The position numbers and the translations under genes are program-made. From Paenibacillus dendritiformis (GTDB lineage Bacteria > Bacillota > Bacilli > Paenibacillales > Paenibacillaceae), in NCBI RefSeq assembly GCF_015845845.1, contig NZ_LDIG01000091.1, positions 1-64,000 on the forward strand: a DNA stretch of 64,000 nucleotides, in the 5' to 3' direction. The notes under the pieces are model-generated. The model saw only the letters and a list, made by a program, of their open reading frames with translations. It was not told where the DNA came from and did no database searches. Positions 55,217-63,436 of this stretch are shown one piece after another. The stretch's first letter is position 1, and each line of letters opens with the position of its first letter.

Positions 55217-55398
55217 GGGTAAAAATATATTTGTTCATCATAACCTTATGCCGCATCTGATATCGTACCATAGGATGGATGCGGCTGCAAGCGTTGGACA
55301 AGCTATCAAGCATGCTTGATATTACATAGACAGCCTATTTCTGGCGATGTTTCCATGAAACGAATGACCGGAGGAGTCAATCTCCCCCGGTCTTTTTT
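55217..55398 (+). ncRNA. Candidate small RNA of about 180 nt
   Basis: The stretch runs from just after the promoter at 55181-55210 to an intrinsic terminator (GACCGG 55366-55371 / CCGGTC 55387-55392, then six T at 55393-55398). Foldable elements inside are GCCGCATC (55250-55257) with GATGCGGC (55278-55285), and the perfect 16-base palindrome ATCAAGCATGCTTGAT (55305-55320). The longest start-to-stop frame has 23 codons without a ribosome binding site. The terminator has a T-run only on this strand, although both flanking protein genes are on the other strand. That argues for an independent plus-strand transcript. No known RNA family is recognised. Confidence 0.5.
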
Positions 55399-55496
55399 AT
55401 TGCGTCGATTTCCAATCTTCCAATCTTCCGAGCTTCCAAACTTATTGCGAGATTTTTCTGATGAATCGGATGAAAAGGGGGTCGTCTGCCGTATTG

Positions 55497-57269
55497 TCAC
55501 CGCGCTGCGGATTCCGCGGCGCGGCTCTCCTCCGTGACCGGAATATGCTTGAAAGCCCCGAAATCGAATAAGCCCATATCCGTCAGCTTCAGTTCGGGTA
55601 TGACGGGCAAGCATAGGAACGACAGCGTAACAAAAGGATTGAATTCACTGGAAGCGCCAATTCGCCCCAAAGCCTGGTGGAGCCGTTCCATATGATGGAG
55701 CACCACGGCATAATCGCTGGCCGACATTAAGCCTGCCACCCGCAGCTCGATCGCCGCGATCACTTCGCCATCGCTTGCGACGACCAATCCGCCCTCCATG
55801 TCGCGCAGCGCCTGGATGGCCGTCAGCATATCCCGATCGTTGCTGCCGGCCACGACGAGGTTGTGGGAATCATGCGCCACGGTGGAGGCGATCGCTCCGC
55901 ATTGAATGCCGAATCCCTTGACGATGCCCAGTCCGATGCATCCGGTATGATGATGCCGCTCCAACACGGCGATCTTCAATTGATCCTTGGCCACGGAAGG
56001 GCGGAAGCAGCCATCCTCCACTTCGACCTCTTCCACGAGACGAGTCGTGATGAGGCTGTTCGGATTGATGCCGATAATATGGCAGCGGCGCTCCCCCTGC
56101 AGCCGGATTTGCAGATCCCGCTCCGTTATCTCGGGCAGGTTGACCGTCTTCAACAGCTTGGCCGGGATTTCGGCGGCTTGCGGCTGAGGTCCGGTATATT
56201 GACCGTGCTCGCCCACCAGCCTCCCGGCTTTGTACACTTGGGCAATCGTCAGGCGCTCCAGATCGTCGAGCAGCAAGAAGTCGGCCTCGTACCCGGGGGC
56301 GATCGCGCCTTTGGCCGGCAATCCGTAGCATTCGGCCGCATTCAGGGAAGCCATCTGGATCGCCTGCAGCGGATCAAGCCCGCAGCGTATGGCCAGACGC
56401 GCATTATGATCGACGCTGCCCTCCCGCACCAGCTCGTCCAAATGCTTGTCGTCGGTGCAGAACACGCAGCGGCGCGCGTTGCTGGCGGTCACGGCCGGGA
56501 TGAGCGCTTCGACATCCTTGGCAACCGAGCCTTCGCGGATCATGACATACATGCCGCGCCGCAGGCGCGCCTTGGCTTCCTCGGCCGTGACGCACTCATG
56601 ATCGTTGCGAATGCCGACTGCCCGGTACACATTGATGGCCTCTTCATCCAGTCCGGCGCCGTGACCGTCAATCCGTCCGCCATGCCGATGCGAGGATACC
56701 AATTTGTCCAGCATGCCGTCATCGCCGCGCCTCACGGAGGGATAATCCATCACCTCGGCCAATCCCAATACCCGAGGGTGAGCGTAGAATGGATCCAGGC
56801 TGGCCGCATCGAGAACGGCTCCGGCATGCTCGAACGGCGTGCAAGGAACGCAGGACGGCAGCATGATATATACATCGAGCGGCAGATTCTCGGAAGCGTC
56901 CAGCATATATTGAATGCCGTCCGTCCCGGCCACATTCGCGATTTCATGCGGATCGGCGATGACGGTCGTCACGCCGTGAGGTAAGACGACGCGAGCGAAT
57001 TCGGCCGGCGTGACCATGGCGGATTCAATATGAACATGCGTGTCGATGAAGGACGGGGCGATGTAGCGTCCCTCCGCATCGATGACGCGGGCGCCTTCAT
57101 AGCTGCCGCCGATGCCGATGATCATGCCGTCCACAATCGCGACATCCCCTTCGATAATCTCGAGATTGAAGACATCGACGATTTTTCCGTTCGTAATGAC
57201 GAGGTCGGCAGGCGCCGTTCCGGCGGCTGCGGCAATCCGCTTGCTCCAATGTTGCTTGCTCCAATTCAT
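55497..57269 (-). CDS. ade: Adenine deaminase
   Basis: A 590-residue amidohydrolase that converts adenine to hypoxanthine and ammonia in purine salvage. Motifs include the metal-binding APSFIDTHVHIESAM, VTTVIADPHEIANVAG, IDGHGAGLDEEAINVYRAVG, CVFCTDDKHLDELV and SVDHNARLAIRCGLDPLQAIQMAS. The C-terminal VVLHHMERLHQALG and FLCLPVIPELKLTD stretches match Ade of Bacilli. The start at ATG 57269 has AAAGGAATG upstream. The 5' leader holds a guanine-type purine riboswitch (57419-57487) with a terminator (57324-57353), so expression is expected to fall when guanine or hypoxanthine is abundant. Confidence 0.95.
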   Translation of the reverse strand: MNWSKQHWSKRIAAAAGTAPADLVITNGKIVDVFNLEIIEGDVAIVDGMIIGIGGSYEGARVIDAEGRYIAPSFIDTHVHIESAMVTPAEFARVVLPHGVTTVIADPHEIANVAGTDGIQYMLDASENLPLDVYIMLPSCVPCTPFEHAGAVLDAASLDPFYAHPRVLGLAEVMDYPSVRRGDDGMLDKLVSSHRHGGRIDGHGAGLDEEAINVYRAVGIRNDHECVTAEEAKARLRRGMYVMIREGSVAKDVEALIPAVTASNARRCVFCTDDKHLDELVREGSVDHNARLAIRCGLDPLQAIQMASLNAAECYGLPAKGAIAPGYEADFLLLDDLERLTIAQVYKAGRLVGEHGQYTGPQPQAAEIPAKLLKTVNLPEITERDLQIRLQGERRCHIIGINPNSLITTRLVEEVEVEDGCFRPSVAKDQLKIAVLERHHHTGCIGLGIVKGFGIQCGAIASTVAHDSHNLVVAGSNDRDMLTAIQALRDMEGGLVVASDGEVIAAIELRVAGLMSASDYAVVLHHMERLHQALGRIGASSEFNPFVTLSFLCLPVIPELKLTDMGLFDFGAFKHIPVTEESRAAESAAR

Positions 57270-57323
57270 GCGATTTCACATTCCTTTGCTTTTTGTAGGA
57301 TACTGGCGCGATCCGGGTACAAC

Positions 57324-57353
57324 AAAAAAACTCTAGTCCAGCAACTAGAGTTT
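57324..57353 (-). terminator. Riboswitch-controlled terminator before ade
   Basis: On the minus strand AAACTCTAGT, a short loop and ACTAGAGTTT are followed by TTTTGTTG. The leader stretch GTCAAACT next to its first arm is complementary to the aptamer segment TAGTTTGAC (about 57425-57433), which would form an antiterminator when ligand is absent. A further hairpin (AGCCTGCCGCGG with CCGCTGGGACAGGCT, about 57372-57411) lies between. Confidence 0.75.
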
Positions 57354-57418
57354 GACGACAAGGAGCAAGAACAGCCTGTCCCAGCGGGGATCCATCCTCC
57401 GCGGCAGGCTTTCTCTTT

Positions 57419-57487
57419 CCTCGTAGTCAAACTATTTACGGTAGTTTGGTAGAAACGAATGGACCATATTTCCAAAATTATACGAAG
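57419..57487 (-). promoter_or_regulatory. Purine riboswitch aptamer, guanine type
   Basis: Minus-strand leader with the conserved purine-riboswitch core. P1 pairs CTTCGTA (57481-57487) with TACGAGG (57419-57425). TATAAT-like J1/2 is followed by the P2 loop ATATGG, the invariant TTTCTACC and the P3 region CCGTAAATAG, ending TTTGACTACGAGG. The specificity base corresponds to C in GACTA (adenine aptamers carry T, GATTA), so the ligand is predicted to be guanine or hypoxanthine. It lies about 150 nt upstream of ade and, with the terminator at 57324-57353, forms a transcription-off switch. Confidence 0.85.
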
Positions 57488-57589
57488 ACTATCCTATTCA
57501 ATTCTCTACATTGTATCGGCCGGCCCTGTTTCCGTCAATGGATGCATAGGAAGTAAACAAATGCCTGCCCAAAAAACCGGTCTTCATCG

Positions 57590-57626
57590 AAAAAAGGGCC
57601 AGTTAAAGAGGATCCTTAACCGGCCC
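57590..57626 (-). terminator. Intrinsic terminator after the 57664 gene
   Basis: GGGCCAGTTAA (57596-57606) / TTAACCGGCCC (57616-57626). On the minus strand it runs into six T (57590-57595). Confidence 0.85.
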
Positions 57627-57663
57627 GGTGGCTCATGCGCATCCTGCAAGCTCCCGCTTGGAA

Positions 57664-58725
57664 TCAAGCTTCGTGTTGCGCGAAATAGTCGAACAGATCC
57701 GCCTGGGCCTCCTCCAGATAGACGAGGCGCGGCTCGCGTTCGATTTTGATTTTCAGGCGCTGCGCCGTCTTCTCGAACAGATCGAGGCCTTCGTTCGACC
57801 GGATAATGAGCTTTTGCGGGCGCGCCCCTTTCTCCTCGATTAATTTAATCATATGATCAATGAATTCCTGCTCGAAATTTCCTTCATAAGCGACATGGAA
57901 GCCGACCGCGCTGCGGGTCTGCCGATCCACCCACAGGCAGAGCCGCGGGTAATACGGCCGCTCGGCCTCGCCCTGCACCGCGACGGGAGCGAAGAAATAA
58001 TCGGTCTCCCACTGCCCCCGCTTCTCCGGAATGCGGCGCACCAGGTCCGTCAGCTTCGCGTCGTCGCTGTATTCATACTTCGCCGGACGCTTCAGGACGA
58101 ATTCGGGATCGCGCCAGCCTTCGCTCCATTCCCCGTTCTCCTGCGCGCGGACCAACAGTTGGCCGGAGACCGGCGGCACGAGCAGCCGATCGTCCTTCTT
58201 GCATCGGGCGGCCAGGTCCACCGCTTGCTCCAAGGCGTTCGTCAGGAAGCGGACCTGCTTCCGGTCAAGCGTCCATGGTACAAGCCCCGGGTCATAGGCC
58301 CGGAACAGCGGCCAAGCGTTGCGGCCGCGAAAGCGGAAGCCAAGCTCTTTGATTTGCGCCAGATCCTGCTTGTCCAGATCGGTCCGATCCTCGAATGTCA
58401 CCATCATGCACTTTTGCCGGTTCAGCCAAGCATATTGATCATCCTGCTCCAGCATCATGTCCTGCAGGCTCTCCAGCCCTTCGGCGCCGCGGAAAACGGC
58501 CAGGCCGAACAGCTCTTCGTTCGATCCCATAATGGTGCAGTAGCCCACCTCTCCATCCTCCGGGTTGCATACGCCGAAGATCTCGGAGTCGGACACCCAC
58601 TTCCAGCTTCCTTGCTTCTTGAAGGCTGCCGCCGCTTCATAGAGGCGATGCCATTCCGCCTGCTCTTCGGTTAACTCCACCGCTTCTTCATTGCGTTCCG
58701 TCTGTTCTACATCCGTTTTTGCCAT
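57664..58725 (-). CDS. DUF6930/DUF7309-like protein of unknown function
   Basis: A 353-residue cytoplasmic protein with no signal or transmembrane segment. Two similar alpha/beta halves are discernible. In the first, WHRLYEAAAAFKKQGSWKW, VGYCTIMGSNEELFGLAVFRG and GFRFRGRNAWPLFRAYDPG are reminiscent of DUF7309. The second has YPRLCLWVDRQTRSAVGFHV and LIIRSNEGLDLFEKTAQRL, resembling DUF6930. These names rest on memory of the patterns. It is monocistronic with its own terminator. The start at ATG 58725 is followed by a very acidic N-terminus. No role is inferred. Confidence 0.65.
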   Translation of the reverse strand: MAKTDVEQTERNEEAVELTEEQAEWHRLYEAAAAFKKQGSWKWVSDSEIFGVCNPEDGEVGYCTIMGSNEELFGLAVFRGAEGLESLQDMMLEQDDQYAWLNRQKCMMVTFEDRTDLDKQDLAQIKELGFRFRGRNAWPLFRAYDPGLVPWTLDRKQVRFLTNALEQAVDLAARCKKDDRLLVPPVSGQLLVRAQENGEWSEGWRDPEFVLKRPAKYEYSDDAKLTDLVRRIPEKRGQWETDYFFAPVAVQGEAERPYYPRLCLWVDRQTRSAVGFHVAYEGNFEQEFIDHMIKLIEEKGARPQKLIIRSNEGLDLFEKTAQRLKIKIEREPRLVYLEEAQADLFDYFAQHEA

Positions 58726-58827
58726 AGAATTTCCTTCGTCCTCCTCTTCCTTGCTGCGCTCTGCCGCAAGCGCGCATCAATCCAAAACGCCGCGCCTCTC
58801 TCAACATTGCCGGCAAGCCAAGCAAAA

Positions 58828-58854
58828 AACCCGCCCCTTTGCCCGGAACGGGTT
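58828..58854 (-). terminator. Intrinsic terminator after folE
   Basis: AACCCGCCCC (58828-58837) / GGAACGGGTT (58845-58854). On the minus strand it continues into six T (58824-58829 overlap). It lies between folE and the 57664-58725 gene. Confidence 0.75.
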
Positions 58855-58887
58855 CCATTGGTTCTGCTCAAACCCTAAAGCACCAAT

Positions 58888-59481
58888 TTACTGCTTAATC
58901 AGTGACAAAAATTCCGCGCGCTGCGCCGCATCGTCCTTGAAGCTGCCCCGCGTCGACATCGTAACCGTCTTGCTGCCGGGCTTCTTGACGCCGCGGGAAC
59001 ACATGCATAAATGCTCGCCCTCCACGACCACCATCACGCCGTGCGGCTTCAACACTTCTTCCATAATATCCGCGATTTCCGACGTGACCCGTTCCTGCAC
59101 CTGCAGACGGCGCGTGACCGCTTCGACCAGCCGCGCCAGCTTGCTCAGGCCGGCAACCTGTCCGCTTGGAATATAGCCGATATGCACCTTGCCGAAGAAA
59201 GGCGCCATATGATGCTCGCACAAGCTGTAGTACGTAATGTCCTTCACGATGACGAGCTCCTCATGGGCTTCGTCGAAGGTGACCCCGAGCACGTCGCGCG
59301 GGTCGACCTCATACCCGCCGAAGATCTCTTCGTACATGCGGGTGACACGCGCCGGCGTCTCCTTCAGGCCTTCCCGATCGACGTCCTCGCCGATCAGCCT
59401 TAAAATTTCTTTTACGTGATGTTCGATCTTCTCGCGGTTCTCACCGACTTTTGAATTGACATAGTCTTTCAAGCCAGCCAT
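58888..59481 (-). CDS. folE: GTP cyclohydrolase I
   Basis: A 197-residue enzyme that converts GTP to dihydroneopterin triphosphate, the first step of folate synthesis (and of queuosine precursors). Motifs are [44 protein letters not shown] with the zinc-binding Cys and His, [40 protein letters not shown] with the second zinc Cys, and TMSTRGSF. Length and order match FolE/MtrA. The start at ATG 59481 follows CGGGAGGAGG. A queG gene for queuosine synthesis lies nearby (59943-61676), which may share a pathway link; they do not appear to be one operon. Confidence 0.95.
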   Translation of the reverse strand: MAGLKDYVNSKVGENREKIEHHVKEILRLIGEDVDREGLKETPARVTRMYEEIFGGYEVDPRDVLGVTFDEAHEELVIVKDITYYSLCEHHMAPFFGKVHIGYIPSGQVAGLSKLARLVEAVTRRLQVQERVTSEIADIMEEVLKPHGVMVVVEGEHLCMCSRGVKKPGSKTVTMSTRGSFKDDAAQRAEFLSLIKQ

Positions 59482-59534
59482 AATTGTGCCTCCTCCCGCC
59501 TAACGTGCCCATGGACGCGGGCCGTTCCGTTATT

Positions 59535-59741
59535 TCATTTTCTCTTGTTTTTTTGCATCATTTTCTGAGCTTGCTGCATCTGCTTGGCATTCAAATTATA
59601 GCCCATTTGTTTCGCCATTTTTTGCAGCATTTGCGGATCCGATTGCATCTTCTCCATCTGCTTGCGCAGGTAGAACACCCCGCCGGCAAAGCCGATAATG
59701 ACACCCACGATGAGTGCGATAATCCCTACAACCCAAATCAT
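59535..59741 (-). CDS. YneF-like (UPF0154) small membrane protein
   Basis: A 68-residue protein with one N-terminal transmembrane helix (VVGIIALIVGVIIGFAGGVFYL) and a basic, Gln/Met-rich cytoplasmic tail (MQSDPQMLQKMAKQMGYNLN). The RKQMEKMQSDPQ segment and length match the YneF/UPF0154 family of Bacilli. The function is unknown. It lies 53 bases from folE on the same strand and may be co-transcribed with it. Confidence 0.85.
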   Translation of the reverse strand: MIWVVGIIALIVGVIIGFAGGVFYLRKQMEKMQSDPQMLQKMAKQMGYNLNAKQMQQAQKMMQKNKRK

Positions 59742-59942
59742 CTGCTTATGGTCACCCCAACAAAAAATTAGTTAGATGAGGTTATTCAAAAAACCGTCTT
59801 TTCGAGGAAACCCGGCTTTTGAACACTCACTTCGATCTATCCGTGAGAAGGCATGGCTTCGCGGAACTCGTCCGCCATTATGATAGCATGTCCCTTCCAA
59901 TATGACAAACGAATGGAATCTGTCCTGGATTCGCCCTGCGGC

Positions 59943-61676
59943 TCATTGCCCGCAAGGAATGCCCTCGAGACGGAGCAGGGTGATTTTCTTGTCCATGCCG
60001 CCGCCATACCCGACCAGCTTGCCGTCGGCTCCGATCACGCGGTGGCAGGGCACGATAATGGAGAGCGGATTGCGATTATTCGCTCCCCCGACGGCCCGCA
60101 CCGCCCCCGGATTCCCGATCGCTTCCGCAATCTGCTTGTAGGACCGGGTCTCCCCGTATGGGATCTCGGCCAAGGCTTGCCATACCTGCCGCTGGAACGG
60201 CGTCCCCTGGATATCGAGCGTCAGATCGAACTCGCGGCGCGTTCCCGCGAAATACTCCTCCAGCTGCCGCTTGGCCTCCTGCAGCCGCTCCGGATGGCGC
60301 TGCAGCGCGACGCGGCCGTACCTGCGGGCCGCCCGCCGCTGGAGCCCTTCCGCCGCCGACAACGCGTCTCCGAACTCGATCGCGAACAATCCGGTCGCGG
60401 TCGCGGCCAACGTCAGCGGACCGAGCGGGCTCTCCATCTCCTGCACATATAACGGCTCTTGCTGAGCTTCGGCGCGCTCCCGTGCTTGCATCACAGCTTC
60501 CTTCACCTTCGGTTCCTCCTCGCGGCTTAGCGCCGCTTGTAATAAGCGCTTGGCGTCCGGCCCCCCGATCTGGCCGAGCGCCCATGCCGCGGCGGCGCGG
60601 ATATCCGGCCGCTCATCCGTGCGCAGCAGTCCTTCCAGGGCCGGGACGGCCTGGCGGTCGCGGAAATTGCCGAGCGCCGCGATCGCGTTGCGCTGGATCG
60701 GCTTCTTCCCGCGCCACGCCGCCGCGCTGCTGCCGAACTGGGACTTGAATTCCCGGTTCGACAGCGACAGCAACGGCACGAGCAGCGGCTTCGCCTGCTC
60801 CGGATCGGGCTGCATCTCGGCATGATGGGTCCAATTCAGCCCGCGGTTCTTCGGGCATACGATCTGACAGGTATCGCAGCCGTACAGCCGGTTGCCTATC
60901 TTGACCATCATCTCATGCGGCAGCATCTCCTTCGACTGCGTCTGGAACGAGATGCAGCGCTGCGCATTGAGCTGCCCGGGACCGGCGAAGGCTCCCGTCG
61001 GGCAGGCATCGAGGCAGCGCGTGCATTCCCCGCAATCCTCGGTCAGCGGGTGATCCGGCGGCAGCGGCAGATTCGTAATCATTTCTCCCAAGTAGATCCA
61101 CGATCCCCACTTCGGAGAAATAATCGAGCAGTTTTTGCCGCTGAAGCCGATGCCGGATCGCTCGGCGACCGCCCGGTCGCACAGCTCGCCCGTGTCGACC
61201 ATGCTCTTCACCCGCACCTCCGGCACCCGCTCGCGCAGGAACTGCTCCAGCCGCTGCAGCCGGTCCCTCAGCACCTGGTGGTAGTCCAAGCCCCATGCGG
61301 TCCGGGCGAACATTCCCCGGTACGCGCCCGGCTCCGACTTCGGACCGCCCTCCAGCTTGGACGGATAAGCAACCGCAATCGCGATAATGGAACGCGCCCC
61401 GTCCAGCAGCAGCGCAGGCTGCGTCCGCTTGTCCAGGTCCGGCTCCTCGAACCCGGACGCATACCCTTGATCGATGGAATGCTGCAGGCGCGCCTTCAAT
61501 TCGGTGAACGGGTCTGCCGTCGTGAAGCCGACCTGATCGATGCCCAGGGAAGGCGCCGCATCCATAATCTCCTGCTTGAGCCGCTGCCAGCGGTCCGCTT
61601 CCCGGATCGCCCCACCCCCGGCCGCTTGGTCTGTTCTGTATGGGGTCCAGCGTTTCGTTTGCTTCTGTTCCGTCAT
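59943..61676 (-). CDS. queG: QueG epoxyqueuosine reductase fused to HEAT segment and Ogt-type methyltransferase
   Basis: A 577-residue fusion. Residues about 20-350 are QueG, the last enzyme of queuosine synthesis. It has the proton-donor Asp region SMVDTGELCDRAVAERSGIG, a first 4Fe-4S site CGECTRCLDACPTGAF, a second YGCDTCQIVCPKNRG, and a QueG-type segment after the clusters. Residues about 345-415 are HEAT repeats (QRNAIAALGNFRDRQAVPAL, RAAAAWALGQIGG). Residues about 420-577 are methylated-DNA-protein-cysteine methyltransferase: FQRQVWQALAEIPYGETRSY, RAVGGANNRNPLSIIVPCHRV with acceptor Cys544, and GYGGGMDKKITLLRLEG. HEAT repeats are known at the end of some QueG proteins, but the extra repair domain is unusual. 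The start at ATG 61676 follows AAGGAGGTGAACGGG. Confidence 0.92.
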   Translation of the reverse strand: MTEQKQTKRWTPYRTDQAAGGGAIREADRWQRLKQEIMDAAPSLGIDQVGFTTADPFTELKARLQHSIDQGYASGFEEPDLDKRTQPALLLDGARSIIAIAVAYPSKLEGGPKSEPGAYRGMFARTAWGLDYHQVLRDRLQRLEQFLRERVPEVRVKSMVDTGELCDRAVAERSGIGFSGKNCSIISPKWGSWIYLGEMITNLPLPPDHPLTEDCGECTRCLDACPTGAFAGPGQLNAQRCISFQTQSKEMLPHEMMVKIGNRLYGCDTCQIVCPKNRGLNWTHHAEMQPDPEQAKPLLVPLLSLSNREFKSQFGSSAAAWRGKKPIQRNAIAALGNFRDRQAVPALEGLLRTDERPDIRAAAAWALGQIGGPDAKRLLQAALSREEEPKVKEAVMQARERAEAQQEPLYVQEMESPLGPLTLAATATGLFAIEFGDALSAAEGLQRRAARRYGRVALQRHPERLQEAKRQLEEYFAGTRREFDLTLDIQGTPFQRQVWQALAEIPYGETRSYKQIAEAIGNPGAVRAVGGANNRNPLSIIVPCHRVIGADGKLVGYGGGMDKKITLLRLEGIPCGQ

Positions 61677-61866
61677 CCCGTTCACCTCCTTCATTGATGT
61701 CGCTCCCGCGGATCGCGCCGCTCTAAATGCAGAACGGCCCCCTAGCTCCGGGTATCGGATTCCCCAGAGCAGGCGCCGCTCCTGTTACGGTCTGACTTCC
61801 CTGCTTTTCCATTCATCCCCCGACGCATTCCTTGCTCCCCGGTCTCCGGCCCGCACCGGAAGGCTC

Positions 61867-62418
61867 TCATTCCGGCTTGATCGACTGCTTCCAGTCGTCG
61901 TAATACCGGCGCACCTCATCGTCCCAGAACGGAGGCCGGCCATGCCGAATCCGTTCCAACACCGCGTCGAGGCCGGCGCTAATCTTGCGCTCCACCAGAT
62001 CAGGATAATGGTATACATGCCGGTTCTGCTCATACTCGTCCTGATCCACCACATTCACCTGGCCGCCAGGCATCTGAATGACGTCCAGATCGTAATCGAT
62101 ATAGGTGAAAATGTTGTCCGTACGGTACGGCGGCGAGGCAATATTGCAGTAGTAGCGTATGCCATGATCCTCGATCAGCGCCACCACATTGAACCATTGC
62201 TTTGGAATGAGGAACGTAACGGCAGGAATTTTGCTGTTCCATTGCTTCCCGTCCGCTTCCCTGATCGGAGTCTGGCTGTTAATCAGCACGAACATTCCTT
62301 CAGCGGCATGCTCGGGATGCACGAGCGAGGATGGCACGATCCAGTTCTCCAGCCACATCCGGTGCAAATGGCCATCGTGTTTGAAACTTTTCACAAGGGC
62401 TTTCTCATAACGTTCCAT
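61867..62418 (-). CDS. DUF402 nucleoside tri-/diphosphate phosphatase (YgaC/Ntdp type)
   Basis: A 183-residue cytoplasmic protein. Homologues such as Staphylococcus Ntdp and Bacillus YgaC hydrolyse NTP and NDP with a metal ion. Visible markers are ALVKSFKHDGHLHRMWLEN, the IRYYCNIASPPYRTDN strand with a catalytic-site Asn, YIDYDLDVIQMPGG with the metal-binding acidic cluster, DQDEYEQNRHVYHYP and DAVLERIRHGRPPF. The start at ATG 62418 has CGAGGAAAA upstream. It is the last of the minus-strand genes before the GNAT gene upstream and probably monocistronic. Confidence 0.88.
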   Translation of the reverse strand: MERYEKALVKSFKHDGHLHRMWLENWIVPSSLVHPEHAAEGMFVLINSQTPIREADGKQWNSKIPAVTFLIPKQWFNVVALIEDHGIRYYCNIASPPYRTDNIFTYIDYDLDVIQMPGGQVNVVDQDEYEQNRHVYHYPDLVERKISAGLDAVLERIRHGRPPFWDDEVRRYYDDWKQSIKPE

Positions 62419-62546
62419 GCGTTTTCCTCGGCTTTACTTCATTTCTCTTCACTTATTATTAATAGAAAAGCATATCTTCACCCCGATTGCAACGGTTGTA
62501 AAGATATGCCTTCCCATTCGGCGACAAATGTTCAATTCAGAGACAG

Positions 62547-62984
62547 CTAGCCGGTAACAATCCGAAGCTGCTTCAATGAACGCAAGACATGCTGGGCCCC
62601 GTATCCCAATGCCTCGAACCAAGGCAGCACGAATTCCGTATGCTCATCCGCAGCAATCATAATGTTGCGGACCTTGCGCTGCTGGAATTTCTGTTCCATT
62701 CCGGCGACAAGCGCCTTGCCTACGCCTTGGTTGCGGAATTCCGGGTGCACGGCCAGACGATAGTAGTACCCGTTGTTGCGATCGATGGTGCCGATAGCCA
62801 ATCCGACCATGATCGTCTCCCCGTTCGGGTTCTCCTGTTCCGCGATGAGCACAAGCTCTCCATCCAAGGACAACTGGCGCGCGAAAGCATCCAGCGTCTT
62901 CTCGCAACATTCCTCGGACAGCGATTCCTTCAATAACTGAGTAGCCGGCAAATAATCCGCCAAACGAAAGGATCGAACGTTCAT
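62547..62984 (-). CDS. GNAT-family N-acetyltransferase
   Basis: A 145-residue protein with the GNAT fold. The acetyl-CoA-binding motif A is visible as YYRLAVHPEFRNQGVGKALVAGMEQK (R-x-x-G-x-G/A). The preceding LVLIAEQENPNGETIMVGLAIGTID is the beta4/5 core, and FVLPWFEALGYG is the C-terminal motif B. No substrate can be inferred. The start at ATG 62984 follows GAGGGAGAGTAAGAC. It lies downstream of the intergenic region that carries the sodA promoter in the other direction. Confidence 0.85.
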   Translation of the reverse strand: MNVRSFRLADYLPATQLLKESLSEECCEKTLDAFARQLSLDGELVLIAEQENPNGETIMVGLAIGTIDRNNGYYYRLAVHPEFRNQGVGKALVAGMEQKFQQRKVRNIMIAADEHTEFVLPWFEALGYGAQHVLRSLKQLRIVTG

Positions 62985-63183
62985 GTCTTACTCTCCCTCA
63001 TCCTGAGCTTGGTGTAAAATTCGGTTCTCTTCTCTATCTGTGAACAAACAGTCTACGCCAACGGACATCCATTAAGCTCTCATTCCATTATATATAGTAT
63101 TTACAAATACGACAAAAATCGCGAAATTCCTTCTTTATCATTCAGATTCGCGTAAAAACGCCGAAAAAACACGGTTTTTCTCG

Positions 63184-63257
63184 TGTAAGCGTTTTAAATA
63201 AAGCGTTTACATTACTTTTGGGTCCATAGGTATAAATAATTGGCAATTGTGCCAATT
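63184..63257 (+). promoter_or_regulatory. Candidate control region of sodA
   Basis: Elements upstream of sodA: a cre-like TGTAAGCGTTTTAA (63184-63197, close to the catabolite-response consensus but without the terminal CA); a repeated AAGCGTTT at 63187-63194 and 63201-63208; TTTACA (63206-63211) and TATAAA (63231-63236) with a long 19-base spacer; and the palindrome AATTGGCA-ATTG-TGCCAATT (63238-63257). A second TATAAT lies at 63302-63307 without a matching -35 box. The start site is not settled. No gene lies in the 63000-63436 region. Confidence 0.4.
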
Positions 63258-63436
63258 TTGTGACGAACCTTGCGAGTGCGGCGCTACGTTTGAAAGCATC
63301 CTATAATGGGTAATCATATAAAGTCAGGCGATATGACAAAGCTCTGACTTTTGAAACATTTATGTTGATTTATTAGCCCGACTCATGGTTAAATGAGTAT
63401 ATACATCACTTACATAGTTTTTGGGAGGAATGAACG

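Noticed and set aside
52684-55260. Long open frame (858 codons) on the plus strand opposite helD
   Set aside because: Shadow of helD created by GC-rich codon bias. No ribosome binding site, no protein family, and its composition is Arg/His/Leu-rich as typical for antisense frames.
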